Part shown: piece by piece, positions 19,705 to 31,129 of the stretch
Layout of the letters: each line of letters begins with the position of its first letter
Position numbering within the stretch: position 1 is the stretch's first letter
DNA from: Neelides folsomi
Taxonomy: Eukaryota > Arthropoda > Collembola > Neelipleona > Neelidae
NCBI GenBank assembly: GCA_034687125.1
Contig: JAQGBZ010000522.1
Location: 1 to 35,950 of the forward strand
Direction of reading: 5' to 3'
Length of the DNA: 35,950 nucleotides
Program-made: the position numbers and the translations under genes
Notes under the pieces: generated by a model
Told to the model about the DNA's origin: nothing
The model's input: only the letters and a program-made list of their open reading frames with translations
The model's database searches: none

Positions 19705-21984
19705 TTACATTTGGAAGTTGAGCCCAAATTTATGAACATGAATAAATTTTTGCCATCTTTCTCTGATTTCTTCTAAAGTAAGTCCTACTCCTTCCCACAA
19801 ATGCCCACTAACAGATTTCCTCAACCAAAAATTGACTTCCCGATGAGAAAATGAAAATTTTCTCAAATTCTCTTCAACCTTCCGTTTTCCTTCTTCCATC
19901 TCTTCCAAGCAAATTCCTCTTTTCTCAAGAAAAACAACAAAAATGGATTCCGCACTTGTTTCCAATACTTGCCCAATTAATTCATAAGTCGGCCGCGTTT
20001 CTTCAATTCCAAAAATGGCAAAATTCTTCACATCCACCAATTTTCTAAAATTGATCACAAAATTCTCAGAAAATCTGCACAATGACAAAGTGAGAGAAAC
20101 CAGCGAAAGTCTTAAATTGACCATAGAAGAAAACAAGTGACAGAAGCCCAACGAAACTTGACTGATAGTTTTGGGGAAATTAGAAAGATCAATTGAAATC
20201 TCAGAGTTTGTATCAAACGGAAAAAAGTAAAAATGAGTTAATTGGGTCAAATTGGACAAAAGTTTTGTTATATCTTGTTCAAGAAATTTTACGCGGTATA
20301 AATTTAAATAATTTAAGCATTTGGGCAGTGAACTCAACGTCACGTGACCGCCGCCCAGGGCAACAGACGAAACATCCGCCATTTTAATCTTCATTAGCAA
20401 ATTTTCATGGTCGTTTCCCAACAATACAATTTCGGAGCCGTCGAAAGAAACAATTGTGAAATTTGACAATTTTACACTTATTTTGACCCCGAGGTTTTTG
20501 AAGTCAAGATCCGACCCGTGCATGTAGCCCTTGTCGAAAAAAATCATATTAGCAATTCGTCTTGATGTCACGTGGTTGACAAACGATTCGAAGGAATTCA
20601 CTTCTTCTTTCAATTCCTCCAAAATGAATTCGTAGAGATAGGGAAGATTCACACGACCGCGAATTCCAGACGAAAAATTCACAGCTCGCATAATTAAAAC
20701 TTCCAATTGCGGTGTGAGTTGGAGGGAAGAAGTCAAAAGACTCCCGGGAATTTCAACATGAATTAAACTTATTCTTTTTAAAAATTCAAAACCATTCGGA
20801 TTGAGACCGAGGAAAAGTCGACGTTGGCCAGGAAGTCCAATTAATTCAAAATCTTCCAATTTTCCTCTTCGTCCACGTTTTTCCTCTAATTTAATAAACC
20901 ATTAAACAATTATAAACATATTATAATAAAATATATAAAATACCTCTTCGCCAATTGAGGACATAGGCAATAGTAACGTTATCAGATCTTTCCAAGGCGT
21001 CAACGAGATTCTCAAATGAATGTTTTCGGGGTGATGTAGTTGATAAGATTTCAAAAAGCACCATTATTTTCTCTTCGTTTTCTTCTGGCTTTACCTAACA
21101 AAATAAGAATTAATAAAACACTAACAACACAAATCATGATCTAGTAATTTTTAGATTGTTAAAATTGTATTATAAAAACATATTATTAATTAAATATTCG
21201 ATATTTTACGTACAATCCTCAAAACATCATTTTTCCTCAAATCTCCCGTATCAGTTAAATTCAATACGACTTCATCAATATTAATAATGTAACGGGTGAG
21301 ATAAGAAAGTTCTTTTTTGAAGATTTCTTGTTCTTCAAACCCAAATTCCTGGTTCGATTCTTCTATTTCTATGTTTATATAACCGAAACAAAATTTAAAC
21401 TTAATCAAAATATTTAGTAGGAAATTAAAATTCCGATTAACTAAACCGTTTAATTTTAAGTCGTCTTCTAATTTCTCTAAAATTATTTTATTCTCTCCAC
21501 AAAATTGTAACGTTGTAATGAGAGCTGGTAAATGAGAAGGTCGACGGAGTAAAAGATTATAAAATTGGAGATTTTGGTCGATTTTGTTTTCAAATGAAAA
21601 CTAATTGAGAAACAAAAAATTAATTTTAATTAATATTTAATTAATTTTTATTAAAATGTAATTAAATCTTTTATACATAATAATTTTAAAAGTAAAAATT
21701 CAGTTTTATATCATTCAATATGGAAATGTTAATTTAATGATATTCTATCAATACAGAATAGTCAGAATACAGGATAATAGAAATCCATCTAAAAACTAAA
21801 TAATTTTAATTAATTAATTTAAGCATTTTTTAAAACTTACAATGGTTTTTCGTTCTTCTAATGTGAGGATTCCTTGGGCCAAAAGTTCAATTGTGACAAA
21901 TCTCAAATTTTTTGTGTTTCCCACAAGAAATTGCAAATTCTTTTCAATCACCTTCCCCAAATTCTTCATTAATGTTGAATCCAT
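19705..21984 (-). CDS. Tandem-CARD protein with irregular leucine-rich C-terminus
   Basis: Four exons on the minus strand: 21841-21984, 21214-21600, 20944-21094 and 19705-20885 (phases 0, 0, 1); 620 residues. Residues 4-92 look like a CARD: amphipathic helices LMKNLGKVIEKNLQFLV, the typical ELLAQGILTLEERKTI, then NLLLRRPSHLPALITTL and NKIILEKL. After a hydrophobic spacer, residues 140-225 repeat the plan (KKELSYLTRYI, DLRKNDVLRI, EKIMVLFEILSTT, HSFENLVDALERSD, IAYVL), a second CARD. Residues 235-600 hold leucine-rich strand-like repeats (PKCLNYLNLYRVKF, LSLVSLTLSLCRF) of irregular length, then a charged helical tail. CARDs assemble caspase or NF-kB signalling complexes and LRRs sense ligands. 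There is no NACHT or NB-ARC between them. Domain calls are by eye; a death-domain reading of either module is possible. AATAAA (reverse) is at 19690-19695. Confidence 0.72.
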
Positions 21985-22550
21985 GATTTCTCGACTGTGA
22001 AGAAGCAGTTATCAATTATGCAATGAACTCAAAATCTCACATTATTATGCACGGGGAATTTCGGCCAAAATGATATCTGCACTGCACCAACACAAAATGC
22101 CCGGAATTTCCGTTACTTTCTTTTTTTCCTTTTAGTGTCCTTTAACTCTTTTATTCATCTCATTAACTTTGATAGTATCCTTTTACATCTCTATTAGCCT
22201 ATAACTATCAGTACATATATAATACATAGGTATTTGGTATACTTGTTATTACTATTCCATATTTCCATATATTACTACTAACATATAGTATCATACATAC
22301 CATTATACAATATTCACACTATTCATACAAGTACTAATTGTAAGTAAATGTAAGCAGTATTGAGTTAAAATTATATCAGTTGCTTAATATAATGACATAA
22401 TGATATAAGAATATATCAGTAGCTAAAATAATAATACTTACTGTATGAGAGTTATGAATTAAAATTAATTTATGAATAAAATCATTCGACATTTATTGAA
22501 AAAATATTTTATATTTGTTAAATTTTTTTCATTTTTCTGTTAAACGTGAT
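21985..22550. other. Intergenic DNA between two minus-strand genes
   Basis: AT-rich spacer with runs of TATA-like and ATAC words (22190-22450). It contains the promoter side of the CARD gene and the 3' flank of the lectin. No frame or structured repeat of interest was found. Confidence 0.4.
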
Positions 22551-23318
22551 TTACAAATGATTTTCCAATTGTTGATATTTAAGATTTGTTTGTGGATCAA
22601 TGCAAATGAAGTACATTGGAGCAGAACAATTTGCATCTCTCCAGTACAAATATCCAGCAGTGGCGACATAAGCACAATTCAAGTCAGTTAAATCATCAGG
22701 CTGACCGACGAACCAACGCGTGTAGTAAAGAGGCTCGTTGATGGAATCCCAATGCCAAACTCCTTCTCTCACTTCGGTAGCAGAAATCCAACTATTGCCA
22801 AGAATGGCTGTAGCATTTTCTATTTTTTAAAATAAAATTATTAATATTAAATTGTAGTTAAATTTTGAATTCGACTTTTACAAATATTGAGATTAAATAA
22901 AATCGTATTGGATGGAAAATAATTAAAGTGTTCTGAACTTACCAATACTTCCATTTCCATTCTCCATGAGAGCTTCTGTGAGGTCGGCATCGACCGCTCG
23001 TGTGAAAACTGAAAGCAGGGTTTGATTGAAAGTCTTGCAAAACAAAGTGGATTCAAACCAAGGAAGCTACAAAAAATACCAAATGCAAATTCTTAATAAT
23101 TACATATAATTTACTTTGTATTTATTTTGAATCAAAAATAATTTCAGATTTTTAAATTAATATTTGTAAATAACCTGAAATTGTGAAAAATTAAAAGGAC
23201 CTAAACTTTGAAACATTCCATATCTGTCAGTTTGATTGTCCTGGCTAAATACAATTAAAACTAAAGAAGATAGTGAAATAATTAAAATAGTAAAATAAAA
23301 AAGCGACTTCGAACTCAT
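22551..23318 (-). CDS. Secreted C-type lectin
   Basis: Three exons on the minus strand: 23175-23318, 22943-23066 and 22551-22819 (phases 0 and 1); 178 residues. A signal peptide (FYFTILIISLSSLVLIVFS) precedes one C-type lectin domain: LPWFESTLFC at the start, SWISATEV, EGVWHW, EPLYYTRW, then GQPDD, NCAY and WRDANC...FIC. The QPD triplet with a downstream WxD is the calcium and sugar site and points to galactose-type rather than mannose-type binding. WRD replaces the usual WND, which may weaken calcium binding. The expected four conserved cysteines can be placed. Such small secreted lectins serve in microbial recognition or agglutination, a role inferred from the family. Confidence 0.87.
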
Positions 23319-24446
23319 TTTGCTTAATTTAAAGAAAGTATAGTTTAATTAATTCTGAATAAACGTATCCAAGTCTAGCAAAACAAAGGTTAAAATCATA
23401 TCATTTTATAGGAAAATGAAAAATAATCTTATCAACATGGCTAGAAAAATTTTTGAATTGGAACTATGTATATAATTATATAACGAGTATATTAACTTTA
23501 CGTGCGTACGTAACCTAATTTTTGATTTAGGTTCGAATTTAGCATTTAATTGACTAGACATAGAGATTAATTTGACAATCAGAACTTAATAAAGACAAGT
23601 TTACCCTTTGCCCAGGATTATTACTAAAATATCTAAAGGGTACATAATACGATATTACATAACATTTAGAATTTTTATTATAACCAGTAACATTTTGTTA
23701 TTACAAATGGTTGATTTACAATAATTATCACTCCAACAGACCGACAATAGAGATTATTGCAATCAGTGCAGGTTAAATTAATTCACAAAACGACGTTTAA
23801 GTCACGTCTCACTTGAAGAATAAATTAAGTAAAATGGATTTTGGAATAGGAGATAAATAAGCTTATCAAAATGTTAAACCAAATTCATAATTATTACATA
23901 CTTAATGTTTGTTTTTTCCGATTCATAAAGGAGGAAGATTATTGGAATCTTAACCAAATTGTTCCAATTTTCCTATTCTAAAAACAAAAATTAAACATCC
24001 AATATGTTCAGAATGTTCAAATGAGATAAACGATAAATCAATATGTAGGTTAGGATGACATTTTCGTTATTTGCTTAAATAGCTATCTCTGAAAGTACAA
24101 TTACATATTTTATATTTTCCATACTTACATTTAAAGTTAGCTAATGCAATGTAAGATTGTAAATATCATTATACATACATACTAATATAGTGTAATATAA
24201 TGTAATATGTAGCATATTATAATGTAGTCATAATTGTTTAAATTCTTATCTCTTTTTTAATCTTGTACTATGACCCAATCTATTTGACTATCAATTTAGG
24301 TATATAAGTAATACCTAATACCTGTCACATTTTTGAATATTGTTCTTTAAATGAATTCCAAAGGAACATAAAGTGTGAAGTATAGCTATTCGGGCATGAA
24401 TACTTTAATTTGCAGACCAAGATTTATAAATTAATATATTTTTCAG
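23319..24446. other. Intergenic DNA between divergent lectin and galactosyltransferase genes
   Basis: The lectin and transferase are divergent, so both promoters lie here. The DNA is AT-rich, with simple TAATATAG/TGTAATAT repeats at about 24180-24230. The bases just before 24447 (TTTTTCAG) look like a splice acceptor, so an untranslated first exon of the transferase may lie upstream. Confidence 0.4.
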
Positions 24447-25863
24447 ATGATAAAAGTTCTTCTTTACAAGCGATGTTATAATAAAAAGGTAAAGTTCATT
24501 TTAGTTTATCTTAAACGGAAATAATAATATTGTTAAAATTTTAATATTTATAATCTAAATGGAAATGGTTGAATTTACTGGTTTTTAGTTTCGTCTTCTC
24601 CTCGGTTTATTCCTTGCTTGGTTGATAATGAAAACTGCATTCTTCATTTTTTATGAAGAAGGTTCAAAAGAAAACTTCCTGTTTCGCCTTTACTTCCGTT
24701 TGAATACTGGGAAAAGTTTGGATGAAATCCCATTAGAAACATATTCCTCCTTGTCTACTTTAATTGAACCAAAGCGAAAGCCAATTTGTTGGGATTCAAA
24801 ATCTAATGACCAGAATAAAAAGGAGAGGAATAAAGTGATCATTATTTTTATTCATTCAAGTCGTGGAAATGTTGAAGCTCGTGAAGCAATCAGGAAAACT
24901 TGGGGTTCGGTCACAAAGTATAAGAATTTCTCCCTTGATCTATTCTTTGTACTGGGAATAGAGAGAAATGAATCAATTGAAGAAAAGAAGTTAAATTTAA
25001 TTATTGATGAAGAAGCAAATAAACAAGGAGATATTTTGATCGGAAATTTTGTCGATTCTTATCGGAACATGACGTTTAAACATCTAAGTGGCTACAAATG
25101 GATTATTGAAAATTGTCCCAAGGCTGATTACATTTTAAAAGTGTTATTTAATTATATTTAATAAATAGAACGTATCAATAAAACATATTTAATATAAGTA
25201 TAAGCATACCATACATAGTGTTTATTAAATCAATTTTGTTAATTATTTAATTTAATTTATTTACTTATGGCTGATTTATCTTTTTAGACTGATGACGATA
25301 TTTTTTACAATTTGAAAAACGGTCTTGAAATACTTTCATATGTTGATGAGAACAATTCAAATAATTCGAATGATCCAATTTCCATCTATGGATGTTTTTG
25401 GGATCAAACTTCTAGTATTATAAGAGATCTTAAAAAAAAAAGAGGAATTCCACTGGAAGAATTCCCATATACCAAAATTTCAAATTACTGCTATGGAGCA
25501 ATTTACGGCGTGACGATAGATGCTGCGAAGAATATTTATTCAGTGCGTGACTCTTTTCCTTATTTGTTCATTGATGATGTTTTGGTCACTGGATTCCTTC
25601 GTCGCGAATATGAAAAGCGTAGTAATTCTTTAATGAGAATTTATGAGGGATCTCCTCTAAGGAACAAGATTTTGATAGATGAAGACTTGACGATGGAAAG
25701 TTTCGATAATTTGTGGAATTCATCACAAATCTCCCTATGGGATTCAAGAAAGAAAAATGAGAGAATTTTTCAACTTGATTCAATTCTTGCTGTTTGTGTT
25801 CCCAGAAGCAACCTATCAGTGATAATGGAATGTTTATGGTCAAAAATATCTGATCAATTCTGA
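24447..25863 (+). CDS. Beta-1,3-galactosyltransferase-like enzyme (GT31)
   Basis: Three exons, 24447-24488, 24589-25140 and 25288-25863, all phase 0, give 389 residues with type II Golgi topology: a short basic cytosolic end (MIKVLLYKRCYNKK), one membrane helix at about 15-34 and a lumenal catalytic domain. GT31 motifs are in order: REAIRKTWG (113-120), FFVLG (133-137), GDIL...DSYRNMTFK (162-178), the metal/nucleotide-sugar motif TDDDIF with DDD at 200-202, YCYGAIYGVT (265-274), and IDDVLVTG (293-300) matching the EDV.VG motif. The family transfers galactose or N-acetylhexosamine in beta-1,3 linkage from a UDP-sugar onto glycoproteins or lipids; the acceptor cannot be read from sequence. Cysteines at 81, 190, 234 and 266 are likely lumenal disulfides. 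AATAAA lies at 25947-25952. A decayed paralog follows. Confidence 0.88.
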
Positions 25864-26527
25864 AGATTTTTATATCATTAATATTATAGATTAAATATCA
25901 TGTTTATATTTTTATACCAAAACGATCTCTTGTAAAATATTTATACAATAAATGAAATTTTCGTAACAGCGTTAATTTTTAATTTTAATTAATTTATAAT
26001 TTTTTATAGATTGTGCTATATCATTTTATTTTATTGCTAATTATTTTATTTCATTAAACTATAGGGAGTTCACATACTTTAATTACATACTTCTATCGAC
26101 GTTGATAGATATCGTTAAAGAAAATGAAGGCTTATTGAGAAAAATCAATATTACTTTATGTTAAATCTTGCTAATTTTATAACGAAGAATACTTTGCTCT
26201 TTATCTTTTTCACGAATGTAACGTCGTTACGTTCGGTTCGGTTATTAAAATCCTTAAAAAATTATAATTTATTGTTATTTAAATATATATTGTACTATTT
26301 GTAGTAAAACTGAATGTGAGAGCTCTCAGATATATGTTAATCCTTCTCCTTTTTAGACCAATTTACTAATAAACTCCTTTATATTGATAAAATTTACACT
26401 ATTTAAATAATTTTATAGCTATTATAGCACTATTAATCAATCGCATTTATAGTTAAAATACTAATTTAGAATTTTCATCAAAACCCATCGATCTGAATCT
26501 GAACAAAATCTGAAGTATTTGTAAGAT
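25864..26527. other. Intergenic DNA between transferase and its pseudogene
   Basis: 3' flank of the transferase (AATAAA 25947-25952), then AT-rich spacer. No additional exon or repeat was recognised. Confidence 0.4.
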
Positions 26528-27964
26528 ATGCCCAGATTTAGATATACGGTGATTTATTTGGTAAGCAAAAATATAATTTAGTGAAAGAATATTAATTTAA
26601 AATTTATGCTTTATAATTAATTATCAATGGAATTAAAATGTCATTAATACATCCATTTTATTTCTGTTTCAGATTCAGTTTCTTTTATTATTATGGTTTT
26701 CGAATAATTTAAGAACATATCTACAAGAAAACAATCTTACAAACTTACAACAAATGAAGATTCTACCTAGAAATCTACAATTTTGTCAACAAATGGATCG
26801 ATTACCAATGAAAAAGAGCTTGAGGAAATCTTGGAATTGGAAGAATTGGAAAAGGGTAGAAGGACCAGATTAAAAGAAAAGATCTTTGTCGATTTCGAAA
26901 CGATATCGACCATAATTTTTCCCAAACAAAAGCCAATCTGTTGGGAAAATCCATTGGAAAAGAATGATACAAAGAGGAACAAAATTGTGATAACTTTTGC
27001 ACGTGGAAACACGAGGGCTAGAGAAGCAATCAGGAAAACTTGGGGTTCGTTGAAAAACACAAAAAATTATCCTTCGGCATCATTTTTGTATTGGGAAAAG
27101 GGAAAAATGAATCGACGAGGGAAACCAAATTGAATTTGATTATTGAAAAGGAAGCGGAACGATATGGAGATATTCTTCTTAAAGATTTCATCGATTCGTA
27201 TTATAATTTGACATACAAACACATTAGTGGATATCAATGGGTTATTGAACAATGCCCAATGGCAGATTAAATATTAAAGGTAATTAAAATAAACAATTAT
27301 TATTATTTCATTATTTCATTGTTGTTCTTAAACCTCCAATTGATGATTAATTTAGTAAAAAAGCTTTTTATTCTTTTTGTTTTTATTTCAAGGCAGACAA
27401 TGATTTTTTGTCAATATGAAAAACGTGTTCAAATTAATTTCATTTGTGGATTCGCACAATATGAAAAAAGTCCATTATGAAATTTCTCTCTTTGGATGCC
27501 ATTGGGTCAATTATGAGACTCGTCTTGATCGAACTCGGAATAGTTTAAGAGGAGTTTCATCAAAAGAATTTCCCAAATCCAAAATCCCACCATACTGCTA
27601 CGGAGGTTTCTACGGGATTACGATAAAAGCTGCGAAGAAAATTTAGTCGGTTCGGTATTCTCTCCGGTTTTTGTTCATCGACGATGCATTTGTGACGGGT
27701 TATCTTCAAGCTCAATACGAAGACGAGAGCAATTTCACATTGCTTTATTTTGGTGGATTATATAGAAATATTTTTCTACACGTCGACCTGACCAGAGACT
27801 CTGGAAAATTTTTGCAACCCCATTTCTTCAAAATGAAAAGGCTCAGGGGTGGAAATGGAGGAAAATTTACAATTTATTCAATACTTGCTATTTCAGTTCC
27901 CAGATCAAATGTTTATTCACATATGAAATGTTTATGGCCAACAATTGTTAAACAACTCAATTAA
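26528..27964 (+). pseudogene. Decayed GT31 galactosyltransferase copy
   Basis: Same three-exon layout as the intact neighbour: 26528-26560 (MPRFRYTVIYL), 26673-27279 and 27393-27964, with usable splice sites. The motifs remain readable: KPICW, REAIRKTWGS, FVLGKGKNES, GDILLKDFIDSYYNLTYKH, YCYGGFYGIT and FIDDAFVTG. Five lesions break it: a frame change near 26770-26783; another in an A-rich run near 27060; TAA at 27268-27270 where the neighbour has Tyr; a frame change in the T run at 27404-27409; and TAG at 27644-27646, again at a Tyr position. The DDD motif reads DND at 27396-27404. Splice sites and most motifs survive, so the decay is probably fairly recent relative to the divergence of the copies. 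The catalytic motif change could have come first or later. Confidence 0.85.
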
Positions 27965-28067
27965 ATTCTTTCTTTTTATTAAAATTGTCCTTATTCATGT
28001 TTTAAGCTAACTTGTATTGTTTTAATTTATCCTAAAAAATGTAAAAGTATGTTTATGCTTTTTATGA

Positions 28068-30236
28068 CTATTTAATCATTTTTGAAACCTTTGGCCAATG
28101 GGATTCAAATGCAAAAACTATAATAGCGCCAAAGTGTAAAAACATAAAAATTATAAATATTCCAAACAAATGGATAGGATTTATCGCTACAGGTTCTTCT
28201 TTTTCTTCTTTAAACTTTTGTGAGATTGAATAAGATTGCCTTGATCTTGACCTGTCTGGGATAGCTTTGTCTGACCCTACTAAATGTTTTCTCTTCTTAT
28301 AAACAGCGTCATATTGCAACTTTACTCTCAATGCTTCATATTGATCTGCCATAAATTTCCATTTATTTATGAACCCAAATTCAGACACTTGGGCAATTTT
28401 CGCAGTGATAATTGGCTCTAAGAAATTTCTACGAATCATCCAGGGATAATGGGACATAAACATTTCCCCTACATTTTGACTCCTAAATAACTTAATGTCG
28501 GAAAATCTCCGTAAAGATCCTTCAATTAAATCCAACTCATTAGCTTCATCAATGATGGCATAAATGCTAAGATGAGCGAGAGAAATATTTGAAACGTTTG
28601 ATGTTCGCGAATAATCAAAGTTCAGATTTTTAAGTCTTAAATGATATGAAATTTCAGGTGAAATTAAAGGAAAAAACGTTATTCTTTTTGAATATTCGTC
28701 AACCATCGAGTGAGAAAGTTGGCCAAGTAAAGATTGAAATCTGGAATTAAATTTAAAATTAAGCGTCTCATAATCCTTATCAACATTGCCAATTTTATGT
28801 GAAAAATATGAAAAAGTTAACAGAGTCAAATCACTTTTAAAAAGTTGATCAAAATCATTAGGGAATTTGTAAGGGCTTTCTTTGAATAACAAAGCAAAAT
28901 ATTTCCCTTTATAAGCAGAGCTCAGAACCATTGCCACAAATAACCAAATTGAACATAAAAACATAAATGGGAAATTGGCCTTAGAGATTTTCCTGATCGT
29001 GTCATTTTGACTTTGCTCAAAAATGACCGGAATTGTTATGAAAATTATCAATTTCTCGATCCCTTTCCTTTTCGCATTTCTTAAAAGATGAAAAGAAATG
29101 AAAGTAAAAATGGCGAGGACAAATTCTATCGCGAGAATTAAAACCCAAGTTGTGAGATCAAAAGGGCGTTGAAGAACCGACAAATTCGTTTTATCTTTTT
29201 CCTTCACAATTAAAAATTCAAAAGATTTTTTTAAATCTCCAATAAAATAATACGAAGCTACAAGAACAGATTTGTTTGAATTAAGCGAAGATTCGTTTGA
29301 AAGCTTCGTCACGTGTTCTATCTCGCTTATATAATTTAACGGTGGTTTATTAATGGACATTAATGACATGTTTAGAGTGAATCCAATGTGCATTAAAGTG
29401 CATTCTTCCACATCAAGATTAAAACGCTCTTTGTAACTTGTTCCACAAATGGAATAACTCATTCCGTGTTTTTTGTAAAATTCTTTTGGTTCGACGAATT
29501 GGAGAAATTCCCATGAACTTAAAACATTTGCTAAATGAAAATTTTTGTGAGCATATTTCCAACATTGGATTAAAAATTGGCGCGACTGTTCAATTTTACC
29601 ATCGGGGATTTCGACCTTTGTTAAATGAATTTTCAAATTTTGGCCTAAAGGAGTTATGAAATAGAAATTGTAAAAATATTCATATCGATGTTCGTGTAAT
29701 AATAGCAAATATTTAGAAAGAGTTTGGAATTTTGGAATTTTACGGAGGAAACCATTTAAATTGGAATCATTTTTTGAATCTAATGAATGATTGAAATTCC
29801 AAATTTGAAAAATTATAAAATCTGGATTTTCATGTTGATGTTCAGTAGATTTAAGAAAAAGTTCAATTTGGTGAGTATTTTTTGTATCTGAAATTGAAAA
29901 TATTTTTACACGACAAAAAGCGAATTTTGAATAATAAAACTTTTTGTAGTTTAAGATTATTTCGAAATTATCACTTTTATTTGACCTTTTCTCAAACATT
30001 TTCATGGATTTGGTGAAGATGATAGGATTGACTGAAAAAATTATTTCATCTTCTGATTCTTTGATATAATTCCCATCATGGACAAAATGGTGTAGACAAC
30101 TTTGAAAATATTTCAAAAAACTGGCTTGCTCAAGTGATGATTTATTATATCTTTTTTCGGATAAAATTATTTCACCAGTAATTGTTGATGCTACGATTAA
30201 TAGCAACTGTACCTTTAATTTTACAGATGTCTCCAT
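28068..30236 (-). CDS. Divergent ionotropic receptor (IR)
   Basis: A single intronless frame of 722 residues, unlike every other long gene here. A signal peptide (KVQLLLIVASTIT) opens it. Residues about 30-250 form an N-terminal region, then come a ligand-binding S1 half up to about 360, TM1 (362-386, TTWVLILAIEFVLAIFTF), a pore segment with TM2 (about 421-443, FPFMFLCSIWLFVAMVLSSAYKG), an S2 half (445-640) and TM3 (688-711, FGIFIIFMFLHFGAIIVF). The helix after TM1 and the SSAYKGKYFALLF exit match insect IRs, which derive from ionotropic glutamate receptors. The glutamate-binding Arg, Thr and Asp residues are not evident, as in divergent tuning IRs used in taste or smell. A polar stretch (SRSRQSYS, then KFKEEKEE) of about 40 residues precedes TM3. 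Single-exon structure suggests an old retrocopy. Confidence 0.85.
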   Translation of the reverse strand: METSVKLKVQLLLIVASTITGEIILSEKRYNKSSLEQASFLKYFQSCLHHFVHDGNYIKESEDEIIFSVNPIIFTKSMKMFEKRSNKSDNFEIILNYKKFYYSKFAFCRVKIFSISDTKNTHQIELFLKSTEHQHENPDFIIFQIWNFNHSLDSKNDSNLNGFLRKIPKFQTLSKYLLLLHEHRYEYFYNFYFITPLGQNLKIHLTKVEIPDGKIEQSRQFLIQCWKYAHKNFHLANVLSSWEFLQFVEPKEFYKKHGMSYSICGTSYKERFNLDVEECTLMHIGFTLNMSLMSINKPPLNYISEIEHVTKLSNESSLNSNKSVLVASYYFIGDLKKSFEFLIVKEKDKTNLSVLQRPFDLTTWVLILAIEFVLAIFTFISFHLLRNAKRKGIEKLIIFITIPVIFEQSQNDTIRKISKANFPFMFLCSIWLFVAMVLSSAYKGKYFALLFKESPYKFPNDFDQLFKSDLTLLTFSYFSHKIGNVDKDYETLNFKFNSRFQSLLGQLSHSMVDEYSKRITFFPLISPEISYHLRLKNLNFDYSRTSNVSNISLAHLSIYAIIDEANELDLIEGSLRRFSDIKLFRSQNVGEMFMSHYPWMIRRNFLEPIITAKIAQVSEFGFINKWKFMADQYEALRVKLQYDAVYKKRKHLVGSDKAIPDRSRSRQSYSISQKFKEEKEEPVAINPIHLFGIFIIFMFLHFGAIIVFAFESHWPKVSKMIK

Positions 30237-31129
30237 TTGATTTTATATCTAGGATATTATAATAAATATAATTATAAAAAAATAAAAGAGTTTTATCCAT
30301 TGATCGATATCAATATTGATGATTCACTATAAAACGCATATTAAAAAATGGAAATTGCACTTGGCAAATCCCAAAGTAAACATTATTAAAGTCTATACTT
30401 TTAACTTTTGATGGTGTAACATTTCCATTGCCATTCCTAATGCTTTAATATCCAATGCTACAGCTACAAATATTAATAGTCAATTCAAATAAGACCCATA
30501 TATGTTTTTTATCTGTAAAATAATTTTAAGACTTAATTTATTAAAATAACATCGCAATTTATGTTAAGTAACCAACAATAACTTTAAATGGCGTTCATTG
30601 ACTAGCATTCAAAGGTTCGACACTTATTAAATGTAAATTAAAACAGGATTTTAATTTGTTTGTATTGGTAGAGCAGAAAAGCATAATTGTTTGGCCCATA
30701 AGAATTTCAAAGTTAACATTGGCAAGATAGAGTAAAATCATTATTTAAATTTTCAAAACAATATATTAATAGATCAGTTATTATTATAATTTAATCTATT
30801 TTTAATTAACATTCTGACTGCCTAAAAACACCAAAAGTGTTTTATGAACCATTTGTGTATATTAAAATCCTAATGCGTTATACGAGTTATCATACAAAGT
30901 GTATAACATCGATGTATGATATAAGCATCGAGTTATATATTAGTTAATACTGGTTAGTAGCATTAACTCTATTGTTAATTATATTTTATGTTAATTATAT
31001 TAATGCAAAGTACACAAGAACCGTTGTTCCGTAATTCCATAATTTGAATATAATGAATTGACTTAACTTTATAAGATTCACTTTTGGGACTTTAATTATG
31101 AACAGTTTTTATTTATTCCAACACCGAAT
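30237..31129. other. Intergenic DNA between divergent IR and DM4/DM12-like genes
   Basis: Promoter region for two divergent genes. AT-rich, with short self-similar words around 30880-30940 (variants of TATACGAGTTATCATAC and GTATGATATAAGC). No frame or element of note. Confidence 0.4.

Noticed and set aside
19851..20387. Two plus-strand frames of 64-65 codons
   Set aside because: Antisense to the leucine-rich exon of the CARD protein.
24180..24235. TAATATAG/TGTAATAT simple repeat as a structured element
   Set aside because: Low-complexity AT words with no fixed period or inverted ends.
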